A stretch of DNA of 64,000 nt from Carallia brachiata (taxonomy: Eukaryota; Streptophyta; Magnoliopsida; Malpighiales; Rhizophoraceae), in the NCBI GenBank assembly GCA_021464245.1, contig JADCRB010000057.1:1581265-1645264 (forward strand), given 5' to 3'. Every line of letters begins with the position of its first letter. Within the stretch, counting starts at the first letter, position 1. A program made the translations under genes and the position numbers. The notes beneath the pieces were generated by a model. It did not search any database. It was not told the DNA's origin and saw nothing but the letters and a program-made list of their open reading frames with translations. This document shows, piece by piece, positions 1-11,100 of this stretch.

Positions 1-934
1 CGGTGATTTTTGTTCTGAGATTTACCCCAATTGAAACGATAACTAATATTTTTGAAACACCTGTTATTTTTACATTACAAAAATATCAGTTGTCGTTTTA
101 AAAATAACAATTACAGTTTCGCCCGAGATATTTTCCGAGACAAAAAGCCTAGGACATGTATGGACACTCTACTCAAACACAATCAAAAAAACTCAATGCG
201 ACGTTCTTACTAATTGTGCCATACGCACGAGACTGAAATTAAACTTCAATGACACTTGATTACGTAAAGGAACGGATTTAGATGACCAGTTTAGATAGAT
301 CCTCTCAATCTGATTGAATGGTTTTGTTTACTTGTCCTCGACGTTCCAAATCTCCGTCCCTTCCAAAATGTGAACTTTAATTCAAAAGCACTAAAAACGA
401 CAATAGTTTCATTTATAGCCCCCCACCCAGCACCAATCAACTAAGCCAGAAGCAGCCATTATTATTCTTCCTTTGATTAAGCAGGCAACAAAGCAATAAA
501 AATTTCTTCTACTTTAAACTTCCATGTTTTCTAGACGGCCTAGACAACATCTGCTATCTCAAGCTTAATCGGTATATGCCAATGAACCACATTTGGACAC
601 TAACATGTATAAAATACATAACTTATAGAATTGATAATTCAACTTTGGAAATGGTGGGGGTTTGCCAAATGGAAGGCAGGAATCCCCATCAAGTTCAATT
701 ACAAACATGCTTCCCCCCCCCCCCCACCCCTTTTCTTACCCATTATTACTGTTCCAGTGCTGCTACTCTCATTCATAATTACAACAGATTAAAATAGACA
801 TCAACAAGCTTTTCCCAGGTTTTTGTGGGGACAGTATCCGGGAAACAAGCGAATTGATATACAAACCATCGTAGTCATTGTTGAATATTAGCTGGACCAG
901 CTGGTACTTGCGGACACATACATCCTTCCTAGTA
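1..934. other. Intergenic DNA and probable 3' flank of the callose synthase remnant
   Basis: No coding exon is recognised here. The part nearest 934 is the 3' side of the minus-strand callose synthase remnant and may be its 3' UTR. A run of C at about 710-730 is a homopolymer tract. The short reading frames in this stretch have no family resemblance that I can see. Confidence 0.5.
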
Positions 935-1533
935 CTACTCCTTGTTACGCGAAGATCGATCCTTTCTTTGTCCACCTAGAATACGCGAAATTTGCAGACC
1001 TCTGCTGAATGCTTGGTTGAACAGCATGCGAGTCTGAAATTCAGACACAAGCAGGAACCAGGCAAGGAATGCAACAGAAGCGAGCAAGAGTAGCCCCATC
1101 ACAATCTCATAGCCACGTGCAAGTGTCCGGACGGATCCCCAAAACCCAGCTCGCTGAACAAGAGGCTTACAAGCTTGTGCAATCTGTAAAAATTAATCGG
1201 AACAGGAAAACAAAGAGAAGGATTAGCTAGCTGAAATGTGCGCATGAGAACCAATATTAGGTACCCAAACGGTACATATTGATATATATGATCGACCGAT
1301 CAAGCCAAACTGGGCCGATGGTAATCAGCAGTTGAACATTGACTTACCAATAGCATACCCCAACCCTTTAGCATGAATGCAAGAATGCATACAATGAAGT
1401 CCTGCACTGTCATGTGGGACAGTGCAATCAAAGTGACAAGAATGGAGATAAGAGTCAAGAATAGCAGTCCCTTGATGAGCCGAAACACAAGCTGAAAGTC
1501 AGCACTGAACCTGCGCCTCCCAACAGATACAGT
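935..1533 (-). pseudogene. Callose synthase (1,3-beta-glucan synthase), C-terminal two-exon remnant
   Basis: Two minus-strand exons, 1533-1348 and 1183-935, join across a short GT-AG intron (1347-1184) in frame. They encode the last membrane segments and tail of a callose synthase (GSL/CalS). The first exon begins TVSVGRRRFSADFQLVF. The second runs through IAQACKPLVQRAGFWG and LARGYEIVMGLL to the family's invariant ending, SEFQTRMLFNQAFSRG then LQISRILGGQRKDRSSRNKE and a stop. The full protein is about 1,900 residues and makes callose at the plasma membrane from UDP-glucose. None of the upstream exons (catalytic loop, other membrane spans) can be found between 1.6 kb and the next gene at 7.6 kb. 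A usually conserved PTGWG reads LKGWG here. I therefore call it a truncated copy. A very long repeat-filled intron is the alternative. Resemblance is closest to the CalS1-3 type, by eye only. Confidence 0.8.
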
Positions 1534-3372
1534 CTGAAGAAGAAAAGGAGAGAGTATAAATAAAAAGGGAAAAGTATATTCTCTCTCTCTCACACACACA
1601 CACACACATCAACAAAGTAGGCGGAACAAACCCAAAATGCATACTCTTCAAAAATTGGTTAGTTTTCTAAAGGAAAAAATTGTCTAGCTAGATGGGAGGA
1701 GATGGCTTGGGACCTTAGGAAATAGAATGAAAAGGTAAAATTTATAAATGGCCTTCCAAATAGAGAAAACTTAACATATATGTAAACTGCTAAGGGTGTG
1801 CCTTCAAAAACATAACAATGTGTTTGCATAAGAAAGTAGGAAAGTGAGAGAGAGAGAAAATTAGGATTGAGAAAAAATTTTCATTCTCTCGTTTGTTTGA
1901 GAAAATGTATTGAGAGTGAGGAAAATTAAAAATTTTTGATAAATATATAGATTTCACCTACTATTTTTAATTTTTTTCAAAATTTTACTCATAATATTTT
2001 TATCTTTTATATTATATCTTCTATATTTCTACCGTCAATCTTTTGCATCCTCCTCTATTAGTTTGCTGTTAAATCTGACGGATGGTAGTCTAGTCATGGT
2101 CACGTCTTCCAACTAAAACAACATGTCAACATAAAATGATAACATAACACCTAATAAAATTTTTTTTTCAATGTTTTTCCAAATATTGTGACTTTTGAAA
2201 ATTCTCTATCTATATTTAACAAATTTGTGTTCTTTAATGAATTAAATTTGATTACTTTAAACATCATGTTTAAGAATGAAGAATATTATTTCCTCAAAAA
2301 AAAAAAAAAAAGAATGGAGAATATTATTTGGCATGGAACTGTCATGTCTCGTCTTTTTTTGATTGGCCATGTTCAAACATTTGCTTATACAATTATATAT
2401 ATATATATAACAGACTCCTTATTTTTATTTTTACTTTTTAACTTTATAAAATTATTAATAATATTTTCTTTTGATTTTTTAAAAATCACAATATTTTTTT
2501 TTTCATCGAAAAATTGTTAAATGGGGCCTAAAAGATCGCGTAAAAAAGTAGCCGTTTTGCGAAGACGCGAATTGACCATTTTGCCATCAATTTAAGAATT
2601 TATTACCCATCCAAAGTCTATCTACGCTACTCTGTCGGGGCAACGTGGGGGTAAAAAATTCGTCCTGGTATAAGAGACTACATGTTCATTTTTTGCCAAT
2701 CAAGTGGTGAACTAAATATACGATGAGTTGCAGGACCAAGAACTGTTTAGTAACTTTTATTAGGTTTAGAGTTTGTTTCCTCACACCTCACAGGTCAGGA
2801 TAGATAATTAGCCTTATTTTCTAAGATGATTTTATGCTAGCCAAGTATATCTCGATACAATAAATTCACTTGAGACGAATCTATAAAATACCATTCACCT
2901 ACCCATTTTAACAAGGAGAATGATAGAAAGCACGAAAAGTTTCGTAGGAAACTTCACGACTTGGAATTTTTTTTTAATTTAAAACTCGAAACGTGGCTTT
3001 TGGTTTGTGTCTTCTTTTTCTTGTTTTTTTTTTGTTACAGACACTAAATTTTTATTAAAAAATAAATAAATTTTAAATAGTATTTAATATTGACTAAAAC
3101 TTAATTTTATAACAAAAGAATAAATTTTAAATAATATTTAGTATTATCTTAAATATAGTTAATATTACCCTAAACTATAATTTAAAAAAGAACATTTGGT
3201 CAAAAAAAAATTTTAAAAAATTGTCACTCAACCACTTAGGCCGAAAAAGGTTAGTTTTGAATGGAATCGGGAAGATTGGGGAGGACAATTTCGTTTGTTT
3301 TATCATTTTCCTTTTAACAAATACTGATTTTTTTTTTTCTTTCCACATGAAGGTTGTTACCACGTGTGGCTA
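1534..3372. other. AT-rich intergenic DNA without recognisable genes
   Basis: A CT/CA microsatellite lies at about 1578-1608, just outside the callose synthase exon. Poly-A/T tracts and an (AT)n run near 2395-2410 follow. The reading frames at 2188-2520 and 3175-3363 are low-complexity (K, F, N, I) and have no motif. The stretch around 2040-2170 resembles the noncoding flanks of Mutator-like elements. I could not delimit an element. Confidence 0.5.
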
Positions 3373-3451
3373 AATGTCAACCCTTAACTTTTTTTTTTTC
3401 TTTTTCGTCAGAAGGAGGCAGGAGGCTTATGTACAAAGCTCAACTACAAAC

Positions 3452-4211
3452 CATAGTCATTAAATCTAGTTCAGTCAGATCGGTCGGACCGATAATTCGG
3501 TGACTGGGACACTGGATCGGGTCGATTCGTGTGAACAGTAATCGGGTCATTTGAATAATAAAAAAATATTATTTTCATTTTTTTACTGTGTAAACAGTAA
3601 AAATAATATTTTTTAATGATGGACGGTGGTCAAACAGTAAAAAATTATAATTTTTTCACTTTTTACTGTGTAAACATTGAAAATAATATTTTTTAATGAT
3701 AAACAGTATTCAAACAGTAAAAATTATAATTTTTTTTTAATTTTTTACTACTTAAACAATAATATTTGTATAATATTTACACACTAAAATTTATTTTTTT
3801 TTAACTTTTTACTGTGTAAATAATAAAAATAATATTTTCATAATACTAAACAGTATTACACAATATTTTTTTTGTATAATTTAATAATTTTTTACTTTTT
3901 ATAAACTATTTTTCTGTATGCAATAATTTAACATTTATTCATATATCAAATAATATGTTACAATTGACTTTAAAAAATAGTTTTTTAAAAATTTTTATCA
4001 AAATTTTAATTAGCATAAACTACTTTTTAATTTGTGAAAATGTAATTATTGTATTAAATTGTACAAAAAATATATATATATTATTTGATATATTTATTTT
4101 CTTAAAAATTAATGACTCATTGGTTGAACTAATTACTCACTGATTAAATCAATAATTCACTGATCCAATCATCTAACTGGATCAGTGTCCGAACCGATTT
4201 TAATAACTACG
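3452..4211. mobile_element. hAT-like non-autonomous element nested in the LINE (copy 1)
   Basis: A perfect 8-bp direct repeat, CTACAAAC, flanks the element (3444-3451 and 4212-4219). The ends are imperfect inverted repeats: CATAGTCATTAAATC on the left against CGTAGTTATTAAAATC read inward from the right. Subterminal sequence is GC-rich with repeated GGTC/GGAC words (3475-3540, 4155-4200). The core is very AT-rich and contains repeats of a TTTACTGTGTAAACAGTA-like unit (about 3560-3850). No transposase is present. The 8-bp duplication and terminal C..G bases fit the hAT superfamily. Its position inside the LINE shows it inserted later. Confidence 0.8.
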
Positions 4212-4227
4212 CTACAAACGACTTCTT

Positions 4228-4985
4228 CTAGGCCAACTGTTGTTTTTGAAGGCACCCGAAAGCCACTAAAGAATGGACCTCAACCCACACCTTCCAATAC
4301 CCACATTGCCATGCTAAGTCCAAGCCATCTGCGAGACCCCATAATTCCGCTGCCAGAGCAGAGCAGGCGCCGAGATTGTGTGCAAAACCCACTAGCCATC
4401 GCCCAATCAAATCGCGAATTACCCTTCTTTGTGGCTGCCAAATTGCCAGGAACCTTTGAAGCTCCATCAGTATTAAGCTTACACCAATCCTTCACCAAAG
4501 GAGTCCAGCCAATTAAGCGTGATTTCCACTGAATCCGGCCTGGAAGCTATAGGGATAGGCTGGTCCTCCTATTGGCATTCCTGAGCCATGGCCAATACTA
4601 CCTGAAGCGGGTAAGTTCGAAATCGTGTCCCTTCAAAAAGTCCTATATTTCGCCACCTCCAAGCCCACCAGCAGGTCAGCGCGAAAATCATAGGCCAATC
4701 GTCAGGCGAATCCCCTCCAAACTTCTGAGTTAGATTCAGGATTAGCCAATTGAGCAAGTCCTCATGAAAGAACTGTACATTCTGCGACGACGGCACTAAA
4801 GAACCCCATAGGCCAGCAGCTACGGGACAATCCCGTAGAAGATGTAAAACTGACTCTTCACAAGCGCCACAGAGACTGCAAATCGCCTCCGACACCAATC
4901 CTCTGCGCACCCGCTCTTGATTAGTCAAGAGTTTCCCGTGTGCCACCTGCCAGAGAAAGCAACGCACTTTCACTTTCTCCGGGAT
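4228..4985 (-). pseudogene. LINE ORF2 remnant: zf-RVT and RNase H-like segments
   Basis: Frame 4973-4569 (minus) reads KVRCFLWQVAHGKLLTNQER and then a CSLCGACEESVLHLLRDCP cluster, the zinc-binding domain (zf-RVT) that follows reverse transcriptase in plant LINEs. Downstream, 4498-4228 gives WCKLNTDGASKVPGNLAA and, after a frame change, DLIGRWLVGFAHNLG and SALAAELWGLADGLDLAW, the start of a plant LINE RNase H domain. A frameshift separates the two RNase H pieces. The C-terminal half of RNase H is missing before the 3' end. The copy is dead. Confidence 0.85.
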
Positions 4986-5012
4986 AATGTCAACCCTTAC
5001 CTAGCTGGCTGT

Positions 5013-5203
5013 CATTATACTTCTAAAATTGAGTTTTTACTTGAATACATCAAAATTTATATTTTGTAAAATAAGAATTTTATTTTGGGCAATAAAAAAA
5101 ATACAACTTTTTCATATATTTATTTTGTTGCACAAAAAAAACTCTTATTATACAAAATATAAGTCTTGTTGTATTCGGATAGAAGCCCAATTCTGAAAGT
5201 TTA
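5013..5203. mobile_element. Short hairpin MITE (foldback)
   Basis: The two halves are inverted copies of each other. The left arm (5021-5095) contains AATTGAGTTTTTACTTGAATAC and, further in, TATATTTTGTAAAATAAGA. The right arm, read on the other strand from 5203, carries matching AATTGGGCTTCTATCCGAATAC and TATATTTTGTATAATAAGA. The arms are about 75 bp, the loop is short, and there is no reading frame. No clear target duplication was found, so the superfamily is undetermined. Confidence 0.65.
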
Positions 5204-5404
5204 CTTTTTTCCTAACTAGCACGAGGCCAGGCAATACTGTTCTTTTTACGATGTTGGTTTGGGTTGGACATCGCCCATAAAGGGCTGGCCTGGTAAGGAA
5301 GTAAAAGCAGCTGAACATCTTTTTCTTCTTTTTTTTTTACCTAAAATAGATAAGCAAAAAGAATTACATCGTTTGACCCTCTAAGTCAATGTATACTCAA
5401 AATA

Positions 5405-5640
5405 TCTTATTTTAATAGCTGAGTCACTCTCTCAGAACTTACTGTGACATATGAACTCCCCATTCAAACTCAAAAGCCAAATTGGCTAACAAGTCTGCTA
5501 CCTGATTCACTTCACGAAAGGTATGTGTAATCCGAACAGTCCAAGCTCTGGCCAGTAAGTCCTTGAGGCTATGAATAAGATATTTTCAGTTTTGTTCTCC
5601 CGCAAGGTTAGAGCAAGAGCTCAACTTCTGAAAACCAAAT
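5405..5640 (-). pseudogene. Second LINE scrap: C-terminal half of RNase H
   Basis: On the minus strand about 5580-5450 reads LIHSLKDLLARAWTVRITHT followed by FREVNQVADLLANLAFEFEW. This is the signature C-terminal part of RNase H in plant LINEs (the HTFREVNQVAD.LAN motif). It lies upstream, on the minus strand, of the 3387-4985 LINE although it encodes a more C-terminal piece. It must be a different, older insertion or a rearranged fragment. Confidence 0.75.
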
Positions 5641-7129
5641 TATTTCACAAACAAGGCCCAACTCAGGCTTTGGTGGCTGGTCCAGTTTCGATTTGGGTTC
5701 CACCGTGGATGAATTTTAGGGCACAGTGAATACATGAATGTGCTGTGGGCTCAGGTAGCCCACCATGTTGGCCTGTTGGGTTTCTCAAAAGGGCTGGCTA
5801 TACGTTTGTGACCTAACGTATAGTCATATTTCCTTTTTTTTTTGTTTTAAAAAAATAAATTTTAGATGTAATTATTATACTTTAAATATATTTAATATTA
5901 CTTTTAAATCTTAATTTTTATTTTTTTAATTTTATTCATGTATGGCCAGACATTTGTGACAACGTCTGACCATATACTTTTTCTTTTTTCAAAAAAGTCT
6001 TTTAAAGTCCTCTCTCTCTCTCTCTGGAATTTGTATTAATACTTGTATTAGTACTGATTGTGCAAATGTACCTGATTTTCAAAATGAATTTTAACTTAAT
6101 TTATGCTAACGAACTAAAATTAAACATTTCAAAACTAACTTAGTTAAGAATGGTTCATTTGCAACTCAAATATTGTTGCCTTCATTAACTAGATTTTTTG
6201 GCTCTGCCACTAAACTCAAGTTTGAAACTTAAAAGTTCAAAACGAACTCGAGTTTGACCATATTTTTATCGAATTCAAGCTTGATGAAACTCGCCTCGGT
6301 TTTGCAAGCCTTAATTACTCTTTCACGGCTTTCGGCCTGTTACTTGCAAAAAGAGGATGGAAAGATCCCAGACAAGAAGATAGAGCAAACCAAAGTGCCA
6401 CTTGGAATACTTTTCTTAACTGAAGACAAACTCTCTGATAAACAATGATTTTCATTCCCACTTCATGATTTGTGCTTCGGATCCATTAGGAGGACAAAGG
6501 TTAGAAGATAGAAGATTTGTCAATAATATAATAATTATGAATATTTGTGCAACAAAATTAATAAAATACGGTATAAGAAATTATAATGTAATTTTTTGTT
6601 GTACAAAAATTTAACACGGTTGTATAAATATATGTTACAGTTATATTATAGATACTTTTTCTATCCACTACTTTATATCCTCTAATGTTTTTCCTTTGTG
6701 CTTACTCGTTGAGCATAAATTCCATAATTTGATCGTAATAAACAAATAATAAGATGCACGTCAACAAGAAAATCGCAGGTCTTCTACCCTAAAAAACACC
6801 GGAAAAAAAATACAAAACTTAGGGAAATATCGATGGTGCCATCTAGCATAGAACAATTTTCTATTAGTTGTAGCATACAACAGTCATTAATCAATTCCAA
6901 TAATTGATCCTCAAGATTACTTATAAGCTTTGTCAAACAATGCAGTGACTAATGCAAATTCGTATTTATTAATTTCCTGTCATTTTTCTAGTTTCCCTCA
7001 CCCCAAAGAAAATCCCAAAAAATGAAAAATAAATAAATAAATAAAAAGCCCCTTTGAACGCAGAGATTAATGCTAGAGCTGTAATTATAACAAAATATAT
7101 CACAAGAAGCTCGAGGTTAATGTTTGCTG
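5641..7129. other. Intergenic DNA, no gene recognised
   Basis: AT-rich sequence with a CT microsatellite at about 6010-6024 and several poly-A/T tracts. The 64-codon frame at 6254 shows no family motif. No RNA gene or promoter can be supported. Confidence 0.45.
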
Positions 7130-7310
7130 ATTCAAATGGTATAGAATTTGGTCCAGTTTAAATAAAGTTTTAGATTCAAATCTTGTCTATAAGAAAAAAA
7201 AGGCGATGAGAGAATTTTGCTTTTTACAAATTCTTCCGACTCGACTTCTAATTAGTCAAAATTCAATGCAGTTTTCAGCTGCGGAGAAGTCTTAGACCAA
7301 AAAAATATAT
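7130..7310 (+). repeat. Dispersed SINE-like repeat, family A, copy 1
   Basis: This stretch shares its order of words with 14450-14640: GGTCCAGTTTAAATAAAGTTTTAGATTCAAATCTTGT, a run of A, then TTAGTCAAAATTCAATGCAGTTTT. The second copy has GGTCTAAG, TTTAAATAAAGTCTTAAGATTCACGTCTTGT, an A run and TTAGTTGGAATTCAATGTAATTTTT. The element is noncoding and under 200 bp. The AGATTCAAATC word resembles a Pol III B-box, so a tRNA-derived SINE is possible but not shown. Confidence 0.5.
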
Positions 7311-7980
7311 ATCACATGAATTAGTAAACTATTAAAATTAATGATGAGAGTGTTAAATTAACTAGCATTTATCTAAAATTATTATATGGGAAATAAATTG
7401 AAGAGGTCAGGTGAGTAGAGACAAAAGAAAAGGAGAAAAAAAGGACGGCAGTTGAGACCGTTAAAACCAGGAGAACCATGTATTTTCCGCAAAAGAGACA
7501 ACAGCAACATTGCATGTAAGATCAGTAATTCAATTTGTCTGTTCATGGAAGAAACCAGCTTGACGCAGTCATGTATTTCCAATTCAACGAGTAAGTACAC
7601 AGTTGTATGACTCGTTTCTTTTGTCATTTGGCACCTTCCATTTGTCAGTCTTCACTCTTGCTCTCTGTTGCTGCCTATGGTAATATTTCTTTTTGTTTAT
7701 ATATGTACATATATGGCTGTCATTATATAATTATTGGGGGAAAAAACAATACCCCAGTTCATGAAATTGCGTTGCCAGGTGGAAATAGAAGGCATCGTGC
7801 TTATCCCCTCTTAAAAGATTCTTCATTGTTACCAAGGTTTTAGCGGACTTTCGTTCCTCTTCTCCAAGAATTATCATAAGAACAAATCGAACAAAGCATT
7901 CCGATGGACTGTAAGATAAAGGAATTGTGGATGTGCCTGTGAAGTTTGATTCAGTTTGGATTGAGAGAAGGAGCTGGAAG

Positions 7981-8105
7981 GTAATAAACAGAAAGTTTCT
8001 GGCATTGTTATGGATTCTTTGTGTAGGGATCCATTTTTGTATGCCATCATTAGTCTTTTAATCCGATGTGTTAGATGTCTTTAAAATTTTCTTTGTCATG
8101 AACAG
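7981..8105 (+). other. Probable 5'-UTR intron of the U-box E3 ligase gene
   Basis: A GTAATA donor follows CTGGAAG at 7980 and a CATGAACAG acceptor ends at 8105, 30 bases before the start codon at 8136. The upstream transcribed leader would lie at about 7640-7980. This is inferred from splice consensus only. Confidence 0.5.
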
Positions 8106-8135
8106 GGTTCTAAAATTGTTGATTTGTCAACAGAA

Positions 8136-11100
8136 ATGTCATCATCTTTAGGGGAGCTTCTTGCAGAAGATGGATTTAGAGGAGGAAAACCTAAGATAAG
8201 AACGACAGCATCCTTCGGAGGAGGAACTGTAAGCAGACACAGGTATCCTTCTCGGGAAAGGAGGAGGAGAGAGTCTAGAACCAGGCCTGATAGGACAAGA
8301 TCAGATGTATCCCATACGGGGGAAATTGAATCGTCGATAAGTCAGAATAGTCCGGGTTGGAAACATGGGAATGATCTGGTTAGCAGAAGAGGAAAACTAG
8401 ATGGAAAATCAAAGACCGAAAATTGGGATATGATTGGCTGCAGGGGTTCACATGACGTGCAGCTTGACGGTCGAGTTCATGTTGATTCATTAAAAAATGT
8501 TGATGGAAGTGATCAGATAGTTGAGGATGGCAAGGAAGGAGATGAAAGAATTAAATATATATATTCTGATAAAGCATATAGCACAAGTAGGAGTGAGAGT
8601 TCCTACAAAGGATATGGGGAAAAGGAGAGGCATGAAGAAAGCAAAGGAAAGGATATACAAGTAGATAAGACCCATAGTGGCAATAAAGATAAGCAGCCTG
8701 GCACGTCAAATTTTGGTTCTGATGGAAGTTCACACAATGCAAAAAGTTTTGACGATGATCAGAGATTAAAGCATGAGAATGGCAACAACAGTAGAAAAAG
8801 TATGAAGCAGCCTCACACATTGCAGAAATACTCTGGTGGAACTTCAAACAACGCAAGGAGCTTTAATGATGAACAGAAAACCAGGCACATGAGTGTTGTG
8901 CAACAAGTTTTTGAGCCTGCACTTGATGAGGTTGCTGTCCAAGCCATGGTCTCCATCCTGAATGGTTATGTGAAATGTTTTCTCAATGATGAGGAACTAC
9001 GGGCCACACTTCATCACAATTGCTTTTCTTCTCTTGAGTTTACCGCAACAGAAGAAAGTGACAGTATTGAGAGCAAAGTTATAACCAATCTCGAACAAGC
9101 AATTGAAGTTGTGGAAAGAGCTGCAGAGGAGGAAGCAAGTGCAAAAGAATTAAAAAAAGCTTCATTGCAGCTTAGTGTGGTCACGGGTTTGAGCTCAAAT
9201 GACCTCAAAGATGGATATACATCAGGAGTTCCAAATACAAGGTTGTCAGCTTGTTCCCACTTGTACCTTAGTGTGATATGTAAGTTACAGAAGAAGGACA
9301 GGGTTTCGGCCAAACATCTTTTGCAGGTTTTTTGTGATTCTCCTCTTCTGGCACGGACAGTTTTGCTGCCTGAACTATGGGACTATCTATTCTTTCCACA
9401 TCTTTCACATCTGAAATTGTGGCACGATGAAGAAGCTGATTCTTTATCAAACAATCTCAACAGGATGAGGAAACTTAAGCTCCTGGACAAGGTTTATAAT
9501 GAAATTTTGGATTCTGGTACATATCAATTTGCAGTCTATTACAAGGATTGGCTAACAGAAGGGGTTGAACCTCCTGCAGTCCCTTCGATCCATATCCCAT
9601 CTAAGTCAGTTCACAGAATTCCACTGGAGGGTTCACAGGATACTTCTTCAGCGCCAGGAAGTCCATCTGGTCCTTTTTTGTCTCATTCAACGGTCAGTAA
9701 GAAATTATATGATTCCGTTTTTCGCTGTTCAAGTAATTCTGCAGCTTATGAGGGTGAAGCTTATCACCAGGCAGATAAGTACTATGATTGTACGGCAAGC
9801 TCTGGTGGTTCTGCTGCTGAAGTCAAACAAAGTTTGACATGCTCTTCTGAGATGGTTAAATATCTGGACCAAGTTATTCCAAATCATTCCTCTAACAATG
9901 CGCAAGACAATGAGCTAGTAAGTAATTTCAAGTGATCTGCTTTCACATTATATGCTGCTTCTTCAGTGTATCTCTTTCATTGCCGATTTGCTATTTCAAT
10001 GAACTGTGTACAGCCGGGCATGAAACAACTTAGGCTGTAAATATTTTCTATTTAGATTTCTGTATCACATGCACCAACAATTAAAGAGCCTTTTTCAAGG
10101 ATTCAGTTGTTCTTCAAGGGGCTAAGAAACTTTGTTCGAGAATAATAATTGAACTATTCCTTCCCATCTCTCTCTGTGGCACACACACACACACACACAC
10201 ACATGCAAATGTACTAGTTCATCCTGCTAAGAGGTTCAATTGCTTCAGGATCATGGGCTCTTACCATCATCTAAGGCAGAGCAGCATTTGATTACAGATG
10301 TAAATGTAGAAGATGAGACAGATGACTCTAATGTATGGCAAGAAACTGTAGCAGACTTTGACATCCTGTATAAGTCTTCATGTACAGAAGCAAATGAGCT
10401 AGCCCTAAAGAGCCTGGCCAAATCTGTTTTTGAACTGCAACAGGCCGAGGAATCTAATGATGTTGCTGCTGCTTCTCTTTTTCACCAAGCTGAGGTACAC
10501 TTTTCAGCTATTGTTGTTAATGTACTAAAGTTGAACTGCACTTTCCAGATTGTATTATATCCTAAAGCTCCTCCTTTTTTGCATGTTTTCTAAATTCAGC
10601 CCATCAAAGAGAAAGCTTCTGGCAAAGGTGAGTTGAAGGAAAAAAGTTTAGGACTAGTTCTCAGTTCATTCTAGTATTTGAATTGAGTTCTCATATAGCT
10701 CTCTATCCGTGCAGAGTTGCATGGAAGCTATGAATATTCGGATGAAGAATCTCCTTTTCTAGGCATTCCCCAGGATTTTGTTTGCCCCCTCTCTGGACAG
10801 ATAATGGATGATCCAGTGACCCTAGAGACTGGTCAAACTTTCGAGCGAGAAGCAATCAGTGAATGGTTTAATCAAGGAAATAAAACATGTCCTGTAACAG
10901 GAAAAACTTTGGAATATCCAACTGTGCCACTTACCAACTTGATCTTGAAACGTATTATTGACAGTTGGAAGTTAGAGTATCATAATCATATGATGGAAAC
11001 CACTCAAACTGTGAGGAATTCAGGAGAAAATAGATCAAGACAAAGTGATGGAACAGCTATCTTCATGCTAGAGAAGCTCCTCACCTCTTTGGATAGAGAT

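Larger units (their letters stand above)
3387..4985 (-). mobile_element. 5'-truncated LINE-type retrotransposon with target-site duplication
   Basis: The 14-bp sequence AATGTCAACCCTTA occurs at 3373-3386 and again at 4986-4999, exactly bracketing this block. Just inside the left copy is a T-rich tract (3389-3415), which is a poly-A tail when read on the minus strand. A variable-length direct repeat, a 3' poly-A and a 5'-truncated body are the signature of target-primed reverse transcription by a LINE. The body encodes decayed zf-RVT and RNase H segments (4228-4985) and is interrupted by a later hAT-like insertion (3452-4211). Confidence 0.85.

Noticed and set aside
3955..4143. 62-codon frame inside the hAT-like element as a possible transposase
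   Set aside because: Composition is only F, I, L, N and K from AT-rich DNA, with no hAT dimerisation or zinc-finger motif.
8124..8135. TTG start four codons upstream in the U-box gene
   Set aside because: Plant translation starts at ATG. The ATG at 8136 is the first in frame after the splice acceptor.
8490..9450. Minus-strand frames within the first exon of the U-box gene
   Set aside because: They mirror a 1.8-kb plus-strand frame with clear homology and carry no motif.
10181..10202. (AC)n tract and other simple repeats as CRISPR-like arrays
   Set aside because: They are simple microsatellites without spacers, in a plant nuclear genome.
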